Source: Pedococcus cremeus (lineage in GTDB: Bacteria; Actinomycetota; Actinomycetes; Actinomycetales; Dermatophilaceae). From it: DNA of 64,000 bases. The notes under the pieces were generated by a model. The model made no database searches, was not told where the DNA came from, and worked only from the letters and a program-made list of their open reading frames with translations. Shown here piece after piece: positions 27,013 to 36,800 of the stretch (positions are counted from its first letter, which is position 1; each line of letters begins with the position of its first letter). The DNA is taken from positions 62,001-126,000 of the forward strand of contig NZ_FOHB01000009.1 of NCBI RefSeq assembly GCF_900111375.1. Direction: 5' to 3'. Made by a program: the position numbers and the translations under genes.

Positions 27013-27066
27013 GTTGGGCCCAAGCCTACGTTGCCGGGGCGACACCGACCCCACGCTGCCCAGTCG

Positions 27067-28389
27067 TCACCGGGCGCGGCGGCTCCGGGGCAGGCGCACC
27101 TCGAGCCCCGTCAGGCGCGGCAGCGTCAGGGCCGAGCTGCGCTGCCACTCCTCGCGCTGCCGGAAGCGGCGCTCGAGGTCGAGCTCCACCAGCACCTGCT
27201 CGACCGCGGCGAGGATGGAGCCGCGCAGCAGCCACAGGCCGGCGTCGCTGCTCGGCCGGCTCATCAGCAGCTCGGTGAGGATGGCCCGGGTCTCGCGCAG
27301 GATCTCCAGGCTCGACGCCATGGCCCGCTCGGCCTCCTCGAGGTTGCCCTCGGCCTCGGCCCGGACGAGCTGGCCGAACCCGCGCAGGCAGTCGGCGATG
27401 TCGTCGAGCACCACGGCGAACGCCCTGCGTGCGTCCTCGTCGTAGGCGGGTGAGCCGGGACGGTCGGGACGCTGCTCGGCCGACGGCGTCTCGTCGGGGA
27501 GCTCCTGCATGAGCACGACGAAGAGGGCGCGGATGGCGATGACACAACCCTCGAGCCGGTCGAGGCCGCTGCGCAGCACGGGTTCGACGCTGCGGGTGCC
27601 GAGCGCGCGCGGGTTGAGCTTGCGCGACTCCTCGACCTGGCTGACCGCCCGGGAGGCGACCGCGAGGGGGCCGGAGACCGACCGGGCCCGCTCCGCCCAC
27701 TCGGAGAGGTCGCGCCGCGTCACCTGGCCCGCGGCGAGCGTCCGGGAGGCGCCGTCGAGGCACTCGGCGGCGGCATACGCCACCCGCAGCACCTCGTTGC
27801 CGGCCCTGCGGTTGGGCACCGCCCCGGGCAGCACGAAGTTGAAGAGCACCCCGACCGCCGCACCCACCAGGGTGTGCGCCACCCGCGCCTCGGCCACGAG
27901 GTCGGGGGCGCTGACGCCGAGGATGAGCATCGCGCTGATGGGCACCTCCAGAGCCTGCGCGCCCAGCCGGAAGACCTTGGCCAGCAGCAGCGACGCGGCG
28001 ATCACCGCGCCGAGGCTCCACCAGGTGAGGCCCGCCAGGGTCGAGAAGCCGACGGCGACGAGCACGCCCGTCAGCACCGCGCCCACCCGCAGCAGTCCCA
28101 TCCGCACCGTCGAGTAGGCCGAGGCCTGCAGCACGAGGAGTGCGGTCAGCGAGCTGGTGAGGTCGTACTTCGTGCCCGTCACCTGCCACGCGAGCAGCCA
28201 GGAGAGCACCGCGGCGGTCGTCAGCCGCAGCACCTCCGAGAGGGTGCCGCGCAGCCGGGTCGGCAGGTCGCGCCAGGTGCGCGGGCGGGTCGGCCAGGCC
28301 AGGTCGGCGGCGCGCTCCGCCGCTGACTGCCACCGCTGACGCCGGTCCGCCACGGGCAGCAGGGTGGCACGGGCGGCCGGGCTGCGCAC
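27067..28389 (-). CDS. FUSC/aromatic-acid-exporter-type membrane protein
   Basis: The 440-residue product has a membrane domain of about six segments (residues about 55-200: [40 protein letters not shown]) and a long helical cytoplasmic C-terminus. This arrangement is typical of the FUSC/YccS-like and aromatic-acid exporter families. Substrate is unknown. The GTG at 28389 starts the frame; a downstream GTG (VADRRQRW) is possible. It sits just upstream of pcrA on the same strand, 54 bp apart, and is divergent from an MFS gene. Confidence 0.8.
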   Translation of the reverse strand: MRSPAARATLLPVADRRQRWQSAAERAADLAWPTRPRTWRDLPTRLRGTLSEVLRLTTAAVLSWLLAWQVTGTKYDLTSSLTALLVLQASAYSTVRMGLLRVGAVLTGVLVAVGFSTLAGLTWWSLGAVIAASLLLAKVFRLGAQALEVPISAMLILGVSAPDLVAEARVAHTLVGAAVGVLFNFVLPGAVPNRRAGNEVLRVAYAAAECLDGASRTLAAGQVTRRDLSEWAERARSVSGPLAVASRAVSQVEESRKLNPRALGTRSVEPVLRSGLDRLEGCVIAIRALFVVLMQELPDETPSAEQRPDRPGSPAYDEDARRAFAVVLDDIADCLRGFGQLVRAEAEGNLEEAERAMASSLEILRETRAILTELLMSRPSSDAGLWLLRGSILAAVEQVLVELDLERRFRQREEWQRSSALTLPRLTGLEVRLPRSRRAR

Positions 28390-28444
28390 GGCTGCGGTGG
28401 CCGGACCGGGCCGGCGGTGGCCGAATTCCGGTTGCAGCCACCCG

Positions 28445-28450
28445 TAGCGT
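28445..28450 (+). promoter_or_regulatory. Candidate -10 element of the MFS gene
   Basis: TAGCGT ends 7 bases before the GTG at 28457. Confidence 0.45.
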
Positions 28451-28456
28451 GGGGTC

Positions 28457-29743
28457 GTGCACGACTACCGCAGCGACGTGGGGATCCTCCGCGACCGCCG
28501 TTTCGCGTTCCTGTTCTCGGCACGCACCCTCTCGATGCTCGGGATCGCCTTTGCCCCGGTGGCCCTGGCGTTCGGTATCCTCGACCTGCCCGGTGCCACG
28601 CCCACGACCCTGTCGCTGGTGCTCGCAGCCGAGTCGGTCGCCGTCGTGGTGTTCACGCTCGCCGGCGGGGTCATCGCCGACCGGTACCCGCGCCACCGCG
28701 TGCTGCAGGCCGCGGAGTGGGTCAACGCCGTGGCCCACGTCGGCCTGGGACTGATGATCCTGGGCGAGCAGGCGCCGACCTGGGCCCTGGCCGGCGCCGC
28801 TGCGGTGTCGGGCACCGCCACCGCGATGGTCTGGCCGGCCCTCACCGGCATCGTGCCCGACGTCGTGCCCGCCGCCCACCTCCAGCAGGGCAACGCCCTG
28901 TTGGGGCTCGGCGGCAACATCGCCCGCGTGGCCGGCCTGGTCGCCGGTGGTGTCGTCGTCGTCGCGGTGGGTGGCGGCTGGGCCCTGCTCATGGCCGCTG
29001 CACTGTTTGCCGTGGGCGGCCTCCTGGTCTCCCTCCTGGCCCTGCCGCGAGCCCGGGCCGACGAGGCGGTGTCCGGCACGATCCTCGGCGACCTGCGAGA
29101 CGGTTGGCAGGAGTTCCGCAGCCGCCAGTGGCTCTGGGTCGTCGTCGTGCAGTTCTCGGTGCTCGTGATGGTGTGGCAGGCCGCCCACCTCGTGCTCGGC
29201 CCGGTCGTCGCCCGGCAGGAGCTCGGCGGCCCGAAGGCGTGGACCGCGGTCCTCACCGGCGAGGCCATCGGGCTCATCGTGGGGGTGCTCATCGCGATGC
29301 GGATCCGGCCCCGTCGCCCCATCCTCGCCGTGACGCTCCTGAGCTTCGGGGCGGCCCCGCCCTACCTCCTCCTCGGCGGCAGCGCACCCCTGTGGCTGGT
29401 CGTCGCGAGCGCGTTCGTGCTGGGCGTGTGCTTCGACCTCTTCACCGTGCTCTGGCAGACCACCATGCAGCGGGAGATCCCGCCCGCGGCCCTGTCGCGG
29501 GTGAGCTCCTACGACGCCCTGGGCTCGCTGATGCTGGGTCCGCTCGGCCTCGTCATGGCCGGCCCGGCTGCCGAGTCCTTCGGACCGCACCCGGCGCTCA
29601 TCGCCTGCGGGGTCGTCATGGTGCTCACCACCCTCTTCGCCCTCAGCTTCCCCGGCGTCCGCAGCCTGACCGCACCACCCGTCGCGCCTGCCGGTGGTGC
29701 GACGTCACCCGGCCTCCCCGCGACCCCGGGGTCCCAGCCGTGA
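28457..29743 (+). CDS. MFS transporter (EntS/drug-efflux type)
   Basis: The 428-residue protein has about 12 transmembrane segments in two halves. [20 protein letters not shown] opens the first, [14 protein letters not shown] is the loop 2-3 MFS signature, and [19 protein letters not shown] follows as in the EntS-like MFS_3 group. It probably exports a small molecule. The stop overlaps the start of the UDG gene (GTGA), so it leads an operon MFS-udg-qor-dinB. GTG 28457 has TAGCGT 7 bases upstream and no ribosome-binding site. Confidence 0.88.
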   Translation: MHDYRSDVGILRDRRFAFLFSARTLSMLGIAFAPVALAFGILDLPGATPTTLSLVLAAESVAVVVFTLAGGVIADRYPRHRVLQAAEWVNAVAHVGLGLMILGEQAPTWALAGAAAVSGTATAMVWPALTGIVPDVVPAAHLQQGNALLGLGGNIARVAGLVAGGVVVVAVGGGWALLMAAALFAVGGLLVSLLALPRARADEAVSGTILGDLRDGWQEFRSRQWLWVVVVQFSVLVMVWQAAHLVLGPVVARQELGGPKAWTAVLTGEAIGLIVGVLIAMRIRPRRPILAVTLLSFGAAPPYLLLGGSAPLWLVVASAFVLGVCFDLFTVLWQTTMQREIPPAALSRVSSYDALGSLMLGPLGLVMAGPAAESFGPHPALIACGVVMVLTTLFALSFPGVRSLTAPPVAPAGGATSPGLPATPGSQP

Positions 29744-30567
29744 GCGTGCCGCTGCCCCACCCGGTCACAGGAGATCCCTTCCCCTCCCCCGTGCCGCCGG
29801 GCACCGGCTGGCCGGGCGACCCGGCCACCGCCGACACCCCGGTCGCCAGCACCCCCGCCCAGGTGGAGCGGCTGGCAGCAGGCGCCGCCGGCACCGACGA
29901 GCTCGACGCCCGCGTCTCGGTGTGCCGGGCCTGCCCGCGCCTCGTCGCCTGGCGGGAGGAGGTCGCGGTGCACGGCCGGCGTGCCTCCTTCGCCGACCAG
30001 CCGTACTGGGGCCGGCCCGGGCCCGGCTTCGGCGACCCCGACGGCGAGGTGCTCGTCGTCGGCCTGGCCCCGGCGGCCAACGGCACCAACCGCACCGGGC
30101 GCATGTTCACCGGCGACCGCAGCGGCGACTGGCTGTATGCCGCGCTGCACCGCGGCGGGTACGCGAGCCAGCCGCGCAGCTGGGCGAGCGGCGACGGGCT
30201 GGAGCTGCACGGCATACGGATCGTCGCCGCGGTGCGCTGCGCCCCGCCGGCCAACAAGCCGAGCACCACCGAGCGGCAGACCTGCGGCCACTGGCTCGAC
30301 CGCGAGCTGCAGCTGGCCGCGCCCCGGCTGCGGTCGATGCTCGCCCTGGGCTCCATCGGCTGGGACGCCGCACTCGCGAGCGCGCGGCGCGTCGGCTGGG
30401 ACGTGCCGCGGCCCAAGCCCCGGTTCGGCCACGGCGCGCAGGCACGTCTCGTCACCGACGAGGGGCGAGAGGTGAACCTCGTCGGCAGCTACCACGTCAG
30501 CCAGCAGAACACCTTCACCGGCAAACTCACCGAGGCGATGCTCGACGAGGTCATCGCCCGCCTCTGA
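29740..30567 (+). CDS. Family 5 (UDGb-type) uracil-DNA glycosylase
   Basis: The 275-residue product has the Fe-S cysteines of thermophile/actinobacterial glycosylases (VCRACPRLV near the N-terminal third, then RCAPP and RQTCGHW), motif [20 protein letters not shown] and motif [14 protein letters not shown], matching family 5 UDGb. It should excise uracil and possibly hypoxanthine from DNA. The N in AANGTN replaces the His usual in the motif (from memory). GTG 29740 overlaps the MFS stop. Together with dinB downstream it makes a small DNA-repair cluster. Confidence 0.88.
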   Translation: MSVPLPHPVTGDPFPSPVPPGTGWPGDPATADTPVASTPAQVERLAAGAAGTDELDARVSVCRACPRLVAWREEVAVHGRRASFADQPYWGRPGPGFGDPDGEVLVVGLAPAANGTNRTGRMFTGDRSGDWLYAALHRGGYASQPRSWASGDGLELHGIRIVAAVRCAPPANKPSTTERQTCGHWLDRELQLAAPRLRSMLALGSIGWDAALASARRVGWDVPRPKPRFGHGAQARLVTDEGREVNLVGSYHVSQQNTFTGKLTEAMLDEVIARL

Positions 30568-30596
30568 CCGGCCGAGCGTGGGCCGGCCACGCGGCA

Positions 30597-30602
30597 TACA
30601 GT
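30597..30602 (+). promoter_or_regulatory. Candidate -10 element of qor
   Basis: TACAGT ends 8 bases before GTG 30610. It overlaps the dispersed GGCATAC motif (30593-30599). Confidence 0.4.
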
Positions 30603-30609
30603 CGAGCGC

Positions 30610-31593
30610 GTGACGACGACTGCGCGCGCCCTGATGGTTCCCCGCAACGGTGACTCCTCGGTCCTGACGGTCGAGGACGTGGAGGTGCCCGACCCGGGCC
30701 CAGGTGAGGTGCAGGTGGAGGTGGCCGCGGTGGGCGTCAACTTCATCGACGTCTACCAGCGCGAGGGCGTCTACCCGATCGAGACGCCGTTCGTGTCGTG
30801 CTCCGAGGGCGCGGGCACGGTGACGGCGGTGGGCGAGGGCGTCTCCGGGCTCTCGGTGGGCGACCGGGTGGCGTGGGGCCAGGGCCTCGGCGCCGCCGGC
30901 ACGGTCGTCAACCGGTCGGTCGACGACCTGGTGCCCGTGCCGGACGGGCTCGACCTCGACGTCGCGGCCGCCGCGATGCTGCAGGGCATGACCGCCCACT
31001 ACCTCGTGACCGACACGTATGCCGTGGGGCCGGGCACGGTGGCCCTCGTGCACGCCGCGGCGGGCGGCGTCGGCCAGCTGCTCGTGCAGATGGTCACCGC
31101 GAAGGGCGGCCGGGTCATCGCGACCGCCGGGTCGCCGGACAAGCTCGAGATCGCGCGCCGGCTCGGCGCGACGGCGACGATCGACTACTCCCAGGTCGAC
31201 GACCTCGCCGCCGCGGTCCGCGAGGCCAACGGTGGAGCGGGGGTCGACGTCGCGTACGACGGCGTGGGCAAGGCGACCTTCGACGCCTCGCTCGCCTCGC
31301 TGCGGGCGCGCGGGATGATGGTGCTCTTCGGTGCGGCCAGCGGCCAGGTCCCGCCGTTCGACATCCAGCGGCTCAACCGCGGCGGCTCCCTCTTCCTGAC
31401 CCGGCCGACGCTCGGCCACTACATCGCCACGCGCGAGGAGCTGCTGGCGCGCGCCCGCTCGGTGCTCGGTGACCTCGCGGAGGGGCGGCTCCACCTGGAG
31501 GTCGGCGGCCGCTACCCGCTGGACGAGGCGGCCCGCGCCTACGACGACCTCGAGGGACGCCGCACGACCGGAAAGCTGCTGCTGATCCCCTGA
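30610..31593 (+). CDS. qor: NADPH:quinone oxidoreductase (zinc-free MDR family)
   Basis: The 327 residues match quinone oxidoreductase: VGVNFIDVYQREGVYP, SEGAGTVTAVG, the NADP-binding HAAAGGVGQLLVQM near residue 150, and YPLDEAARAYDDLEGRRTTGKLLL at the end. No structural or catalytic zinc cysteines are present. It reduces quinones or enones with NADPH. It follows the glycosylase by 42 bp and precedes dinB by 20 bp on the same strand. Confidence 0.93.
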   Translation: MTTTARALMVPRNGDSSVLTVEDVEVPDPGPGEVQVEVAAVGVNFIDVYQREGVYPIETPFVSCSEGAGTVTAVGEGVSGLSVGDRVAWGQGLGAAGTVVNRSVDDLVPVPDGLDLDVAAAAMLQGMTAHYLVTDTYAVGPGTVALVHAAAGGVGQLLVQMVTAKGGRVIATAGSPDKLEIARRLGATATIDYSQVDDLAAAVREANGGAGVDVAYDGVGKATFDASLASLRARGMMVLFGAASGQVPPFDIQRLNRGGSLFLTRPTLGHYIATREELLARARSVLGDLAEGRLHLEVGGRYPLDEAARAYDDLEGRRTTGKLLLIP

Positions 31594-31601
31594 CGTCCCG
31601 G

Positions 31602-31607
31602 CAGGAT
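31602..31607 (+). promoter_or_regulatory. Candidate -10 element of dinB2-like gene
   Basis: CAGGAT ends 7 bases before ATG 31614. The same hexamer at the same spacing precedes GTG 15188. Confidence 0.35.
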
Positions 31608-31613
31608 GGGCCC

Positions 31614-32699
31614 ATGTCGCCCTGGGTGCTCCACGTCGACCTCGACCAGTTCATCGCTGCTGTCGAGCTGCTGCGGCGCCCCGAGCTGCGCGGCCGGCCG
31701 GTGATCGTCGGCGGCCGCGGCGACCCCACCGAGCGTGCCGTCGTCTCCACGGCGTCCTACGAGGCGCGCGAGTTCGGGGTGCGCTCGGGCATGCCGCTCA
31801 AGGTCGCCGTGCGCAAGTGCCCTGAGGCGGTGCTGCTGCCGGTCGACGCGCCGCTCTACGAGGCGGCGTCGCAGCAGGTGATGGACACGCTGCGGGCCCA
31901 GCCGGGCGCCGTGGTCGAGGTGCTCGGGTGGGACGAGGCGTTCGTCGGCGTGGACACCGACGACCCGGAGGCGTGTGCCCGGCGCATCCAGGCCGACGTG
32001 CTGGCCGCCACCGACCTGCACTGCTCGGTGGGCATCGGGGACACCAAGATCCGCGCCAAGATCGCCACCGACTTCGGGAAGCCGCAGGGCGTCTTCCGGC
32101 TCACCCGCGACAACTGGTTCGAGGTGATGGGCGAGCGGCCGACGACGGCGCTCTGGGGGGTGGGCAGCCGGATCGGCGCGCGGCTGGCCGGCCTGGGCGT
32201 CGAGACCGTGCGTGACCTGGCGGCGGCCGACCCCGACCGGCTTGCCGCGGAGTTCGGACCGAGCATGGGTCCCTACTACGGCCGCCTCGGGCGCGGGGTC
32301 AGCAGCGCCACGGTCGACGACACCCCCTACATCCCCCGGGCGCACGGCCGCGAGGTCACCTACCAGCAGAACCTCAGCGACCCCGCCGAGATCGCCACGG
32401 CGATCGGGTCGCTCGCCGAGCAGGTCGTCAAGGACATTGCGGCAGAAGGCCGTCCGTGCATGCGGGTGCACCTCAAGGTGCGCTTCGCGCCGTTCTTCAC
32501 CGTCGCCCGCAGCCGCAAGCTGGCCGAGCCGACCTACGACCCGGGCCTCATCGGCGACACCGCCCTCGACCTGCTGCGGGCGCTCCACGACGACCGGCCC
32601 ATCCGGCTGCTCGGGGTGCGGGCCGAGATGGTGCCGCCCGAGGGCGGCTACGACGACCAGACGCGCAGGACGGCGCGCGACCCGCGGGCGGCGGGCTGA
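31614..32699 (+). CDS. dinB: Y-family DNA polymerase IV, DinB2 type
   Basis: The 361-residue enzyme starts WVLHVDLDQFIAAVEL with metal ligands D9 and D11 and has D107/E108 in VLGWDEAFVG, then ASYEAREFG and SVGIGDTKIRAKIATDFGKP. It carries out error-prone translesion synthesis. The pattern DLDQF plus EVLGWDEA matches the Mycobacterium smegmatis DinB2 group rather than classical DinB. The steric-gate position (residue 14), Phe or Tyr in most Pol IV, is Ile here; DinB2 has Leu and accepts ribonucleotides. The protein lacks an obvious C-terminal beta-clamp motif: the tail ends in RTARDPRAAG. Confidence 0.92.
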   Translation: MSPWVLHVDLDQFIAAVELLRRPELRGRPVIVGGRGDPTERAVVSTASYEAREFGVRSGMPLKVAVRKCPEAVLLPVDAPLYEAASQQVMDTLRAQPGAVVEVLGWDEAFVGVDTDDPEACARRIQADVLAATDLHCSVGIGDTKIRAKIATDFGKPQGVFRLTRDNWFEVMGERPTTALWGVGSRIGARLAGLGVETVRDLAAADPDRLAAEFGPSMGPYYGRLGRGVSSATVDDTPYIPRAHGREVTYQQNLSDPAEIATAIGSLAEQVVKDIAAEGRPCMRVHLKVRFAPFFTVARSRKLAEPTYDPGLIGDTALDLLRALHDDRPIRLLGVRAEMVPPEGGYDDQTRRTARDPRAAG

Positions 32700-32756
32700 C
32701 GTCCTGACGTGCAGACTTCCTGGCGGCCGCGGCCGGGACTGCCGGTCCGAGGACTC

Positions 32757-33101
32757 CTACCAGAGCACCGCGATGGCGGTGTTGAGCAGCGCCAGGCCAC
32801 CGGCCGCGTTGACCAGCATGGGGTTCGCCTCGTCGCGCTTCTGGCGGGCGTTGCCGATCTCGGCGCAGGCGGCCACCGCGAGCGCGACGACGAGCTTCAC
32901 GCCGATCTTGGCGTTGTTGACCGTCTCGTCGGTCGCCTCGAGCAGCCCGACGAGGATCAGGCCGGTCAGCACCTGCGCGCGAGCACCCCACAGGATCGGA
33001 GGGATCACCTTGGGCGCTCGGGCCACCGCGATCCAGCCGCCGACGATGGCCGCCATGCCGACCAGGTGGAGGAGGACGAACAGGTCCTTGACGAAGTCCA
33101 T
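32757..33101 (-). CDS. Small four-helix membrane protein of unknown function
   Basis: The 114-residue protein is almost entirely hydrophobic with about four transmembrane segments (LFVLLHLVGMAAIVGGWIAV, VLTGLILVGLLEA, IGVKLVVALAVAACAEI, AAGGLALLNTAIAVLW). It starts 15 bp after the response-regulator stop and so may share the histidine kinase operon, though TAGGCT (33109-33114) ends 8 bases before its ATG and could drive it alone. Function is unknown. Confidence 0.8.
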   Translation of the reverse strand: MDFVKDLFVLLHLVGMAAIVGGWIAVARAPKVIPPILWGARAQVLTGLILVGLLEATDETVNNAKIGVKLVVALAVAACAEIGNARQKRDEANPMLVNAAGGLALLNTAIAVLW

Positions 33102-33116
33102 GACCGGCAGCCTAGT

Positions 33117-33794
33117 TCACAGCAGGCGGCGACCCATCGCCCAGGCCGTCAGCTCGTGGCGCGACGAGAGCTGCAGCTTGCGCAACACCGAGGAGACGTG
33201 TGTCTCAACGGTTTTCACGGAGATGAAGAGCTCCTTGGCGACTTCCTTGTACTGGTAGCCGCGCGCGATGAGGCGCATCACCTCGCGCTCGCGGGCACTC
33301 AGCCGGTCGAGCTCCTCGTCCACCTCGGCGATCTCGCCGGCCGCCGCGCCGAACGCGTCGAGGACGAAACCCGCCAGCCGCGGCGAGAACACCGCGTCGC
33401 CGTCGGCCACCCGGCGGATCGCCGAGGTGAGGTCGTTCGCGCTGATGGTCTTGGTGACGTAGCCGCGGGCGCCGGCGCGGATCACCGCGATGACGTCCTC
33501 GGCTGCGTCGGAGACCGAGAGGGCGAGGAACCGCACCGGTTGGCCGCTCGCGGTCTCGAGGCCGCGACAGCCGTACAGCACGTCGACTCCCCCGTTGCCG
33601 TTCCCGCCGGGCAGGTGCACGTCGAGCAGCACCACGGCGGGCCGGGTGCGCGTGATGACCTCGATGGCCGCGTCGACGTTGGGCGCTTCGCCGACGATGT
33701 CGACGAGGTCGCCGATCTCGGCCCGCACGCCTGAGCGGAACATCCGGTGGTCGTCGACGAGGACGACCTCGACGCGCGGGTCACGGGGTTGCAT
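33117..33794 (-). CDS. NarL/LuxR-type response regulator
   Basis: The 225-residue protein has a receiver domain (VVLVDDHRMFRSGVRAE, phospho-acceptor Asp in VVLLDVHLPGG, Lys in YVTKTIS) and a LuxR helix-turn-helix (LSAREREVMRLIARGYQYKEVAKELF). Its ATG at 33794 lies 14 nt inside the end of the kinase gene, so the two are coupled. It should be phosphorylated by the PspC-type kinase and control envelope-stress genes, perhaps including the divergent PspC/LiaF-like gene. An NGNGGVDVLYG insertion after the acceptor Asp is slightly unusual. Confidence 0.93.
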   Translation of the reverse strand: MQPRDPRVEVVLVDDHRMFRSGVRAEIGDLVDIVGEAPNVDAAIEVITRTRPAVVLLDVHLPGGNGNGGVDVLYGCRGLETASGQPVRFLALSVSDAAEDVIAVIRAGARGYVTKTISANDLTSAIRRVADGDAVFSPRLAGFVLDAFGAAAGEIAEVDEELDRLSAREREVMRLIARGYQYKEVAKELFISVKTVETHVSSVLRKLQLSSRHELTAWAMGRRLL

Positions 33795-35178
33795 GGGAGG
33801 CCTCCGCTGGGGGTGTGGTGTCGTGAGTCGGGACGGATCCTGCAGGGGCGGCGGCGCCGTTCGTGGGGAGTGGCGGCAGTGCGAGCGACACCTCGGTGCC
33901 CTGCTCGAGGCGACGCACCCGCGCCGAGCCGCCGTGGCGTTCCATGCGACCGAGGATGGACTGCCGCACACCGAGCCGGTCCTCGGGGATGTCGTCGACC
34001 TCGAACCCTTCGCCGTGGTCGCGCACGAACGCCTCGACACCCGACGGGCCGATCTCGACGTAGACGGACACCGGCGGGCGGCCGTGCCGCACCGCGTTGA
34101 GCAGCGACTCTCGCACGGCCCGCACCAGCGCGGTGCCGCCGTCGTCGAGCGGGCGGTCGCCGGTGGCGACCAGCTCGATCGGTGTGCCGTGGACGTCCTC
34201 CACCTCGTGCGCCACCTCCGCGACCGCGGAGGCGAGGGTGGCGTCGGACCCCGACGGGCCGGCATACAGCCAGGAGCGGAGCTCGCGCTCCTGGGCCCGC
34301 GCGAGCTGGGCCACGGCGGCGGGGTCGTCGGCGCGGCGCTGGATCAGCGCCAGCGTCTGGAGCACCGAGTCGTGCAGGTGGGCCGCGATGTCGGCTCGCT
34401 CGGTGGCGCGGGCCCGCTCGGCCTGCTCGCGCCTCAGGTCGCTCCACAGCCGCAGGCCCCACGGCGCGGCGATGAGCACGATGCCCGCGACGACGGCGAG
34501 CGACGCGAGGCCGATGTCCCAGACCGCCGTCAGGGACCGCCCACGGGTGGCGACGATGACCAGGCCGGTGAGGGCGAGGAACCCGCCGAAGGCGAGCCGG
34601 GCGACGCTGAAGCGCCGGGGTCCGTCGGGGGTGCCGAGCCAGCGGCCGCGCTGGGCGTCGTCGAGCTGCGACCAGGCGATCACGGCACCGACGGCGATGA
34701 CGAGGAGGGGGACGAGGAAGCCCAGCCGCAGGTTGAACCCGGCGTTCTGGGCCACGACCACCAGGCCCACGATGAGCAGCCCACCCCCGACCAGCAGGGT
34801 GCGCGCCGCCGTGCGCTGCTCCTCGTCGGAGGCACCGCCGACGACCGCGGCGGCCTGGTCGACCGGCCGGGCCGGGCCCTCCGGCCGCGCGGGGTCGACG
34901 GGCACCCGGCCGTCGTCGCGCTCGACCGCGCCGCCGACCGACTGCGGTGTGAGCGCCCAGAGGAAGAGGTAGGCGACCAGCCCGGCGCCTCCGGGCAGGC
35001 TCAGGAGGACGAAGCCGACGCGCACCATCCGAGCGGACCAGCCGAGGTGCTCGGCGAGCCCGGCGCAGACACCCGCGATGATCCGGCCCTCGACGGGTCG
35101 GTGCATCCGGCGCGGAGGCCGGCGCGCGGCGGCACCGGTCTCGACGGCACCCGGGGTGCGCTCGTAGGGAGTCGGCAT
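33781..35178 (-). CDS. PspC-domain sensor histidine kinase (HisKA_3)
   Basis: The 465-residue kinase has an N-terminal PspC domain (VEGRIIAGVCAGLAEHLGW, about residues 29-80), several transmembrane segments (about 55-78, 128-145, 153-170, 196-240), a HisKA_3 dimer domain with phospho-acceptor H269 in HLHDSVLQTLALI, and an ATPase domain with N361 in ESLLNAVRHG and DHGEGF. It senses the envelope and phosphorylates the overlapping response regulator. The start MPTPYERTP at 35178 has CAAGAT ending 7 bases upstream; the longer frame has no support. This is the LiaS-like member of the module. Confidence 0.92.
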   Translation of the reverse strand: MPTPYERTPGAVETGAAARRPPRRMHRPVEGRIIAGVCAGLAEHLGWSARMVRVGFVLLSLPGGAGLVAYLFLWALTPQSVGGAVERDDGRVPVDPARPEGPARPVDQAAAVVGGASDEEQRTAARTLLVGGGLLIVGLVVVAQNAGFNLRLGFLVPLLVIAVGAVIAWSQLDDAQRGRWLGTPDGPRRFSVARLAFGGFLALTGLVIVATRGRSLTAVWDIGLASLAVVAGIVLIAAPWGLRLWSDLRREQAERARATERADIAAHLHDSVLQTLALIQRRADDPAAVAQLARAQERELRSWLYAGPSGSDATLASAVAEVAHEVEDVHGTPIELVATGDRPLDDGGTALVRAVRESLLNAVRHGRPPVSVYVEIGPSGVEAFVRDHGEGFEVDDIPEDRLGVRQSILGRMERHGGSARVRRLEQGTEVSLALPPLPTNGAAAPAGSVPTHDTTPPAEASHATP

Positions 35179-35184
35179 GTGCCC

Positions 35185-35190
35185 ATCTTG
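35185..35190 (-). promoter_or_regulatory. Candidate -10 element of the histidine kinase operon
   Basis: CAAGAT on the minus strand ends 7 bases before ATG 35178; the same hexamer and spacing occur at the PadR gene. Confidence 0.35.
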
Positions 35191-35303
35191 GCCCACCCGG
35201 ACCTGCCCATCGCGCCCATTCAGGGGCGGAGGGCCCTTCTTCAGGGTGGGGTCAGGGTCGACCCTCATGGTGAGGGGCACCGGCCCCGGGAAGCATGGCT
35301 GCC

Positions 35304-36797
35304 ATGACGCAGAACCCTGGCCAGATTGCTGGCCCACCGCATCCGGGCTCCCAGCCGAACTCGAGCTCAGGGCTCGACCGCTTCTTCAGCTGGCTCCGCG
35401 GGATCGACGTCCGCCGTGACACCGAGGACAAGTGGCTCGCCGGCGTGTGCTCGGGCATCGCGAACCGGCTGGGCGTGGACCCGCTGGTCATCCGGGCCGC
35501 CCTCGTCGTGCTGATCCTGCTCGGCGGCATCGGGGTGACGCTCTACCTCATCGCGTGGGCCTTCATCCCCAACGACCGCGAGGAGATCGTGGCCGAGCGG
35601 GGCCTGCGGCACGGCGACTTCTGGGGCATCGCGATCCTCGTGCTCATCGCGCTGTCGCTGGTCGGCGGCACCGGCGTCTTCGACGGCAACGGCTGGGGGC
35701 TGTGGTGGCTGTGGTGGCTCGTCATCGCCGTCGGCGTCGTGATCTGGCTGGCCAACCGCAGCCGTCACGACGAGGCCACCCGGCAGCAGGTCGCCGCCTG
35801 GGGCCAGCAGGCCGGTCAGTGGGGCCAGCAGGCCGGGGCGCAGGCCGCGGCGTGGGGCCAGGACGTGGGCCAGAAGGCGTCGGCCTGGGGTGGCGGCGAC
35901 GCCGCTGCGCAGCCCCCGGTGGGCCAGCCTGCCTCGGGCCCGATGCCCTACGCCCCCAACGTTCCCGGCACCGGCACCGGCACACCCGTGCCGCCCGGCG
36001 CAGCCGGACCCGTCGCTCCCGGCAGCACCTCTGCCCGCCCGGGCGGCCCGGTCGGCCCCGGCGCACCCATGGGCCCCGGCGGTCCCGGCGGTCCCGGGAT
36101 GTACGCCCCGCCACCGGTGCCGGCTGCCCGGCCGCCGCAGCCGCCGCGCCCCCGGCACCGCAGCGCCGGTTTCCTTGCGGCCGTGCTCGTCTCGGGCCTG
36201 GCGCTGTGCGCCTACGGCCTGACCGTGTGGGCCCACGGGACGTTCAACTGGTCGGGTGACGAGCGGGTCCTCGGCCTCGCCTCGGCCCTGGCCGTCTTCG
36301 GCATCGCCGTGCTCGCCATGGGCCTGGCCGGCTTCCGAGCGGGCTTCACCGGCTTCATCGCCGTGGTGCTGGCGATCACGACGTGGTTCGCCTCCCTCGT
36401 GCCGGGCCTGCAGATCGGCGGCGGGGTCGGCGACCGGGAGTGGCGTCCGCTCGGCACGACCAGCTCCGAGAGCTTCTCGCTCGGCGCGGGCTCGGCCAAC
36501 CTCCGCCTCGGCGACTACCCCACGAACCCGGCCACACCCGGCAAGGTCAGCGCCAGCATCGGCGCCGGCGAGCTGCGCATCTACGTGCCCGACGACCTGA
36601 CCGTGGAGATCCGCAGCAACGTCAACGTCGGCGAGATCAAGGAGGCCGACGGGTGGGACCTCCAGAACGGCCAGTGGACCTCCGACGGCAACAGCGGCCG
36701 CAACCTCAGCAGCACCGAGGTCATCGGCTCCGGCCCCACCGACCTCGTCGTCACCGCCAAGGTCGGCCTCGGCCAGATCATCATCGGCAAGGAGTGA
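35304..36797 (+). CDS. PspC-domain membrane protein with LiaF-like C-terminus
   Basis: The 497-residue protein has PspC (DKWLAGVCSGIANRLGVDPLV, about residues 38-95) with membrane segments, a Gln/Ala repeat (WGQQAGQWGQQAG), a long Pro/Gly-rich stretch, three more membrane segments (about 280-370) and a beta-rich C-terminal domain like LiaF (SESFSLGAGSANLRLGDY, KVSASIGAGELRIYVPDDL, VTAKVGLGQIIIG). GGGAAG 10 nt upstream favours ATG 35304 over 35295. It is divergent from the kinase with 125 bp between and probably modulates it. Confidence 0.88.
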   Translation: MTQNPGQIAGPPHPGSQPNSSSGLDRFFSWLRGIDVRRDTEDKWLAGVCSGIANRLGVDPLVIRAALVVLILLGGIGVTLYLIAWAFIPNDREEIVAERGLRHGDFWGIAILVLIALSLVGGTGVFDGNGWGLWWLWWLVIAVGVVIWLANRSRHDEATRQQVAAWGQQAGQWGQQAGAQAAAWGQDVGQKASAWGGGDAAAQPPVGQPASGPMPYAPNVPGTGTGTPVPPGAAGPVAPGSTSARPGGPVGPGAPMGPGGPGGPGMYAPPPVPAARPPQPPRPRHRSAGFLAAVLVSGLALCAYGLTVWAHGTFNWSGDERVLGLASALAVFGIAVLAMGLAGFRAGFTGFIAVVLAITTWFASLVPGLQIGGGVGDREWRPLGTTSSESFSLGAGSANLRLGDYPTNPATPGKVSASIGAGELRIYVPDDLTVEIRSNVNVGEIKEADGWDLQNGQWTSDGNSGRNLSSTEVIGSGPTDLVVTAKVGLGQIIIGKE

Positions 36798-36800
36798 CCC

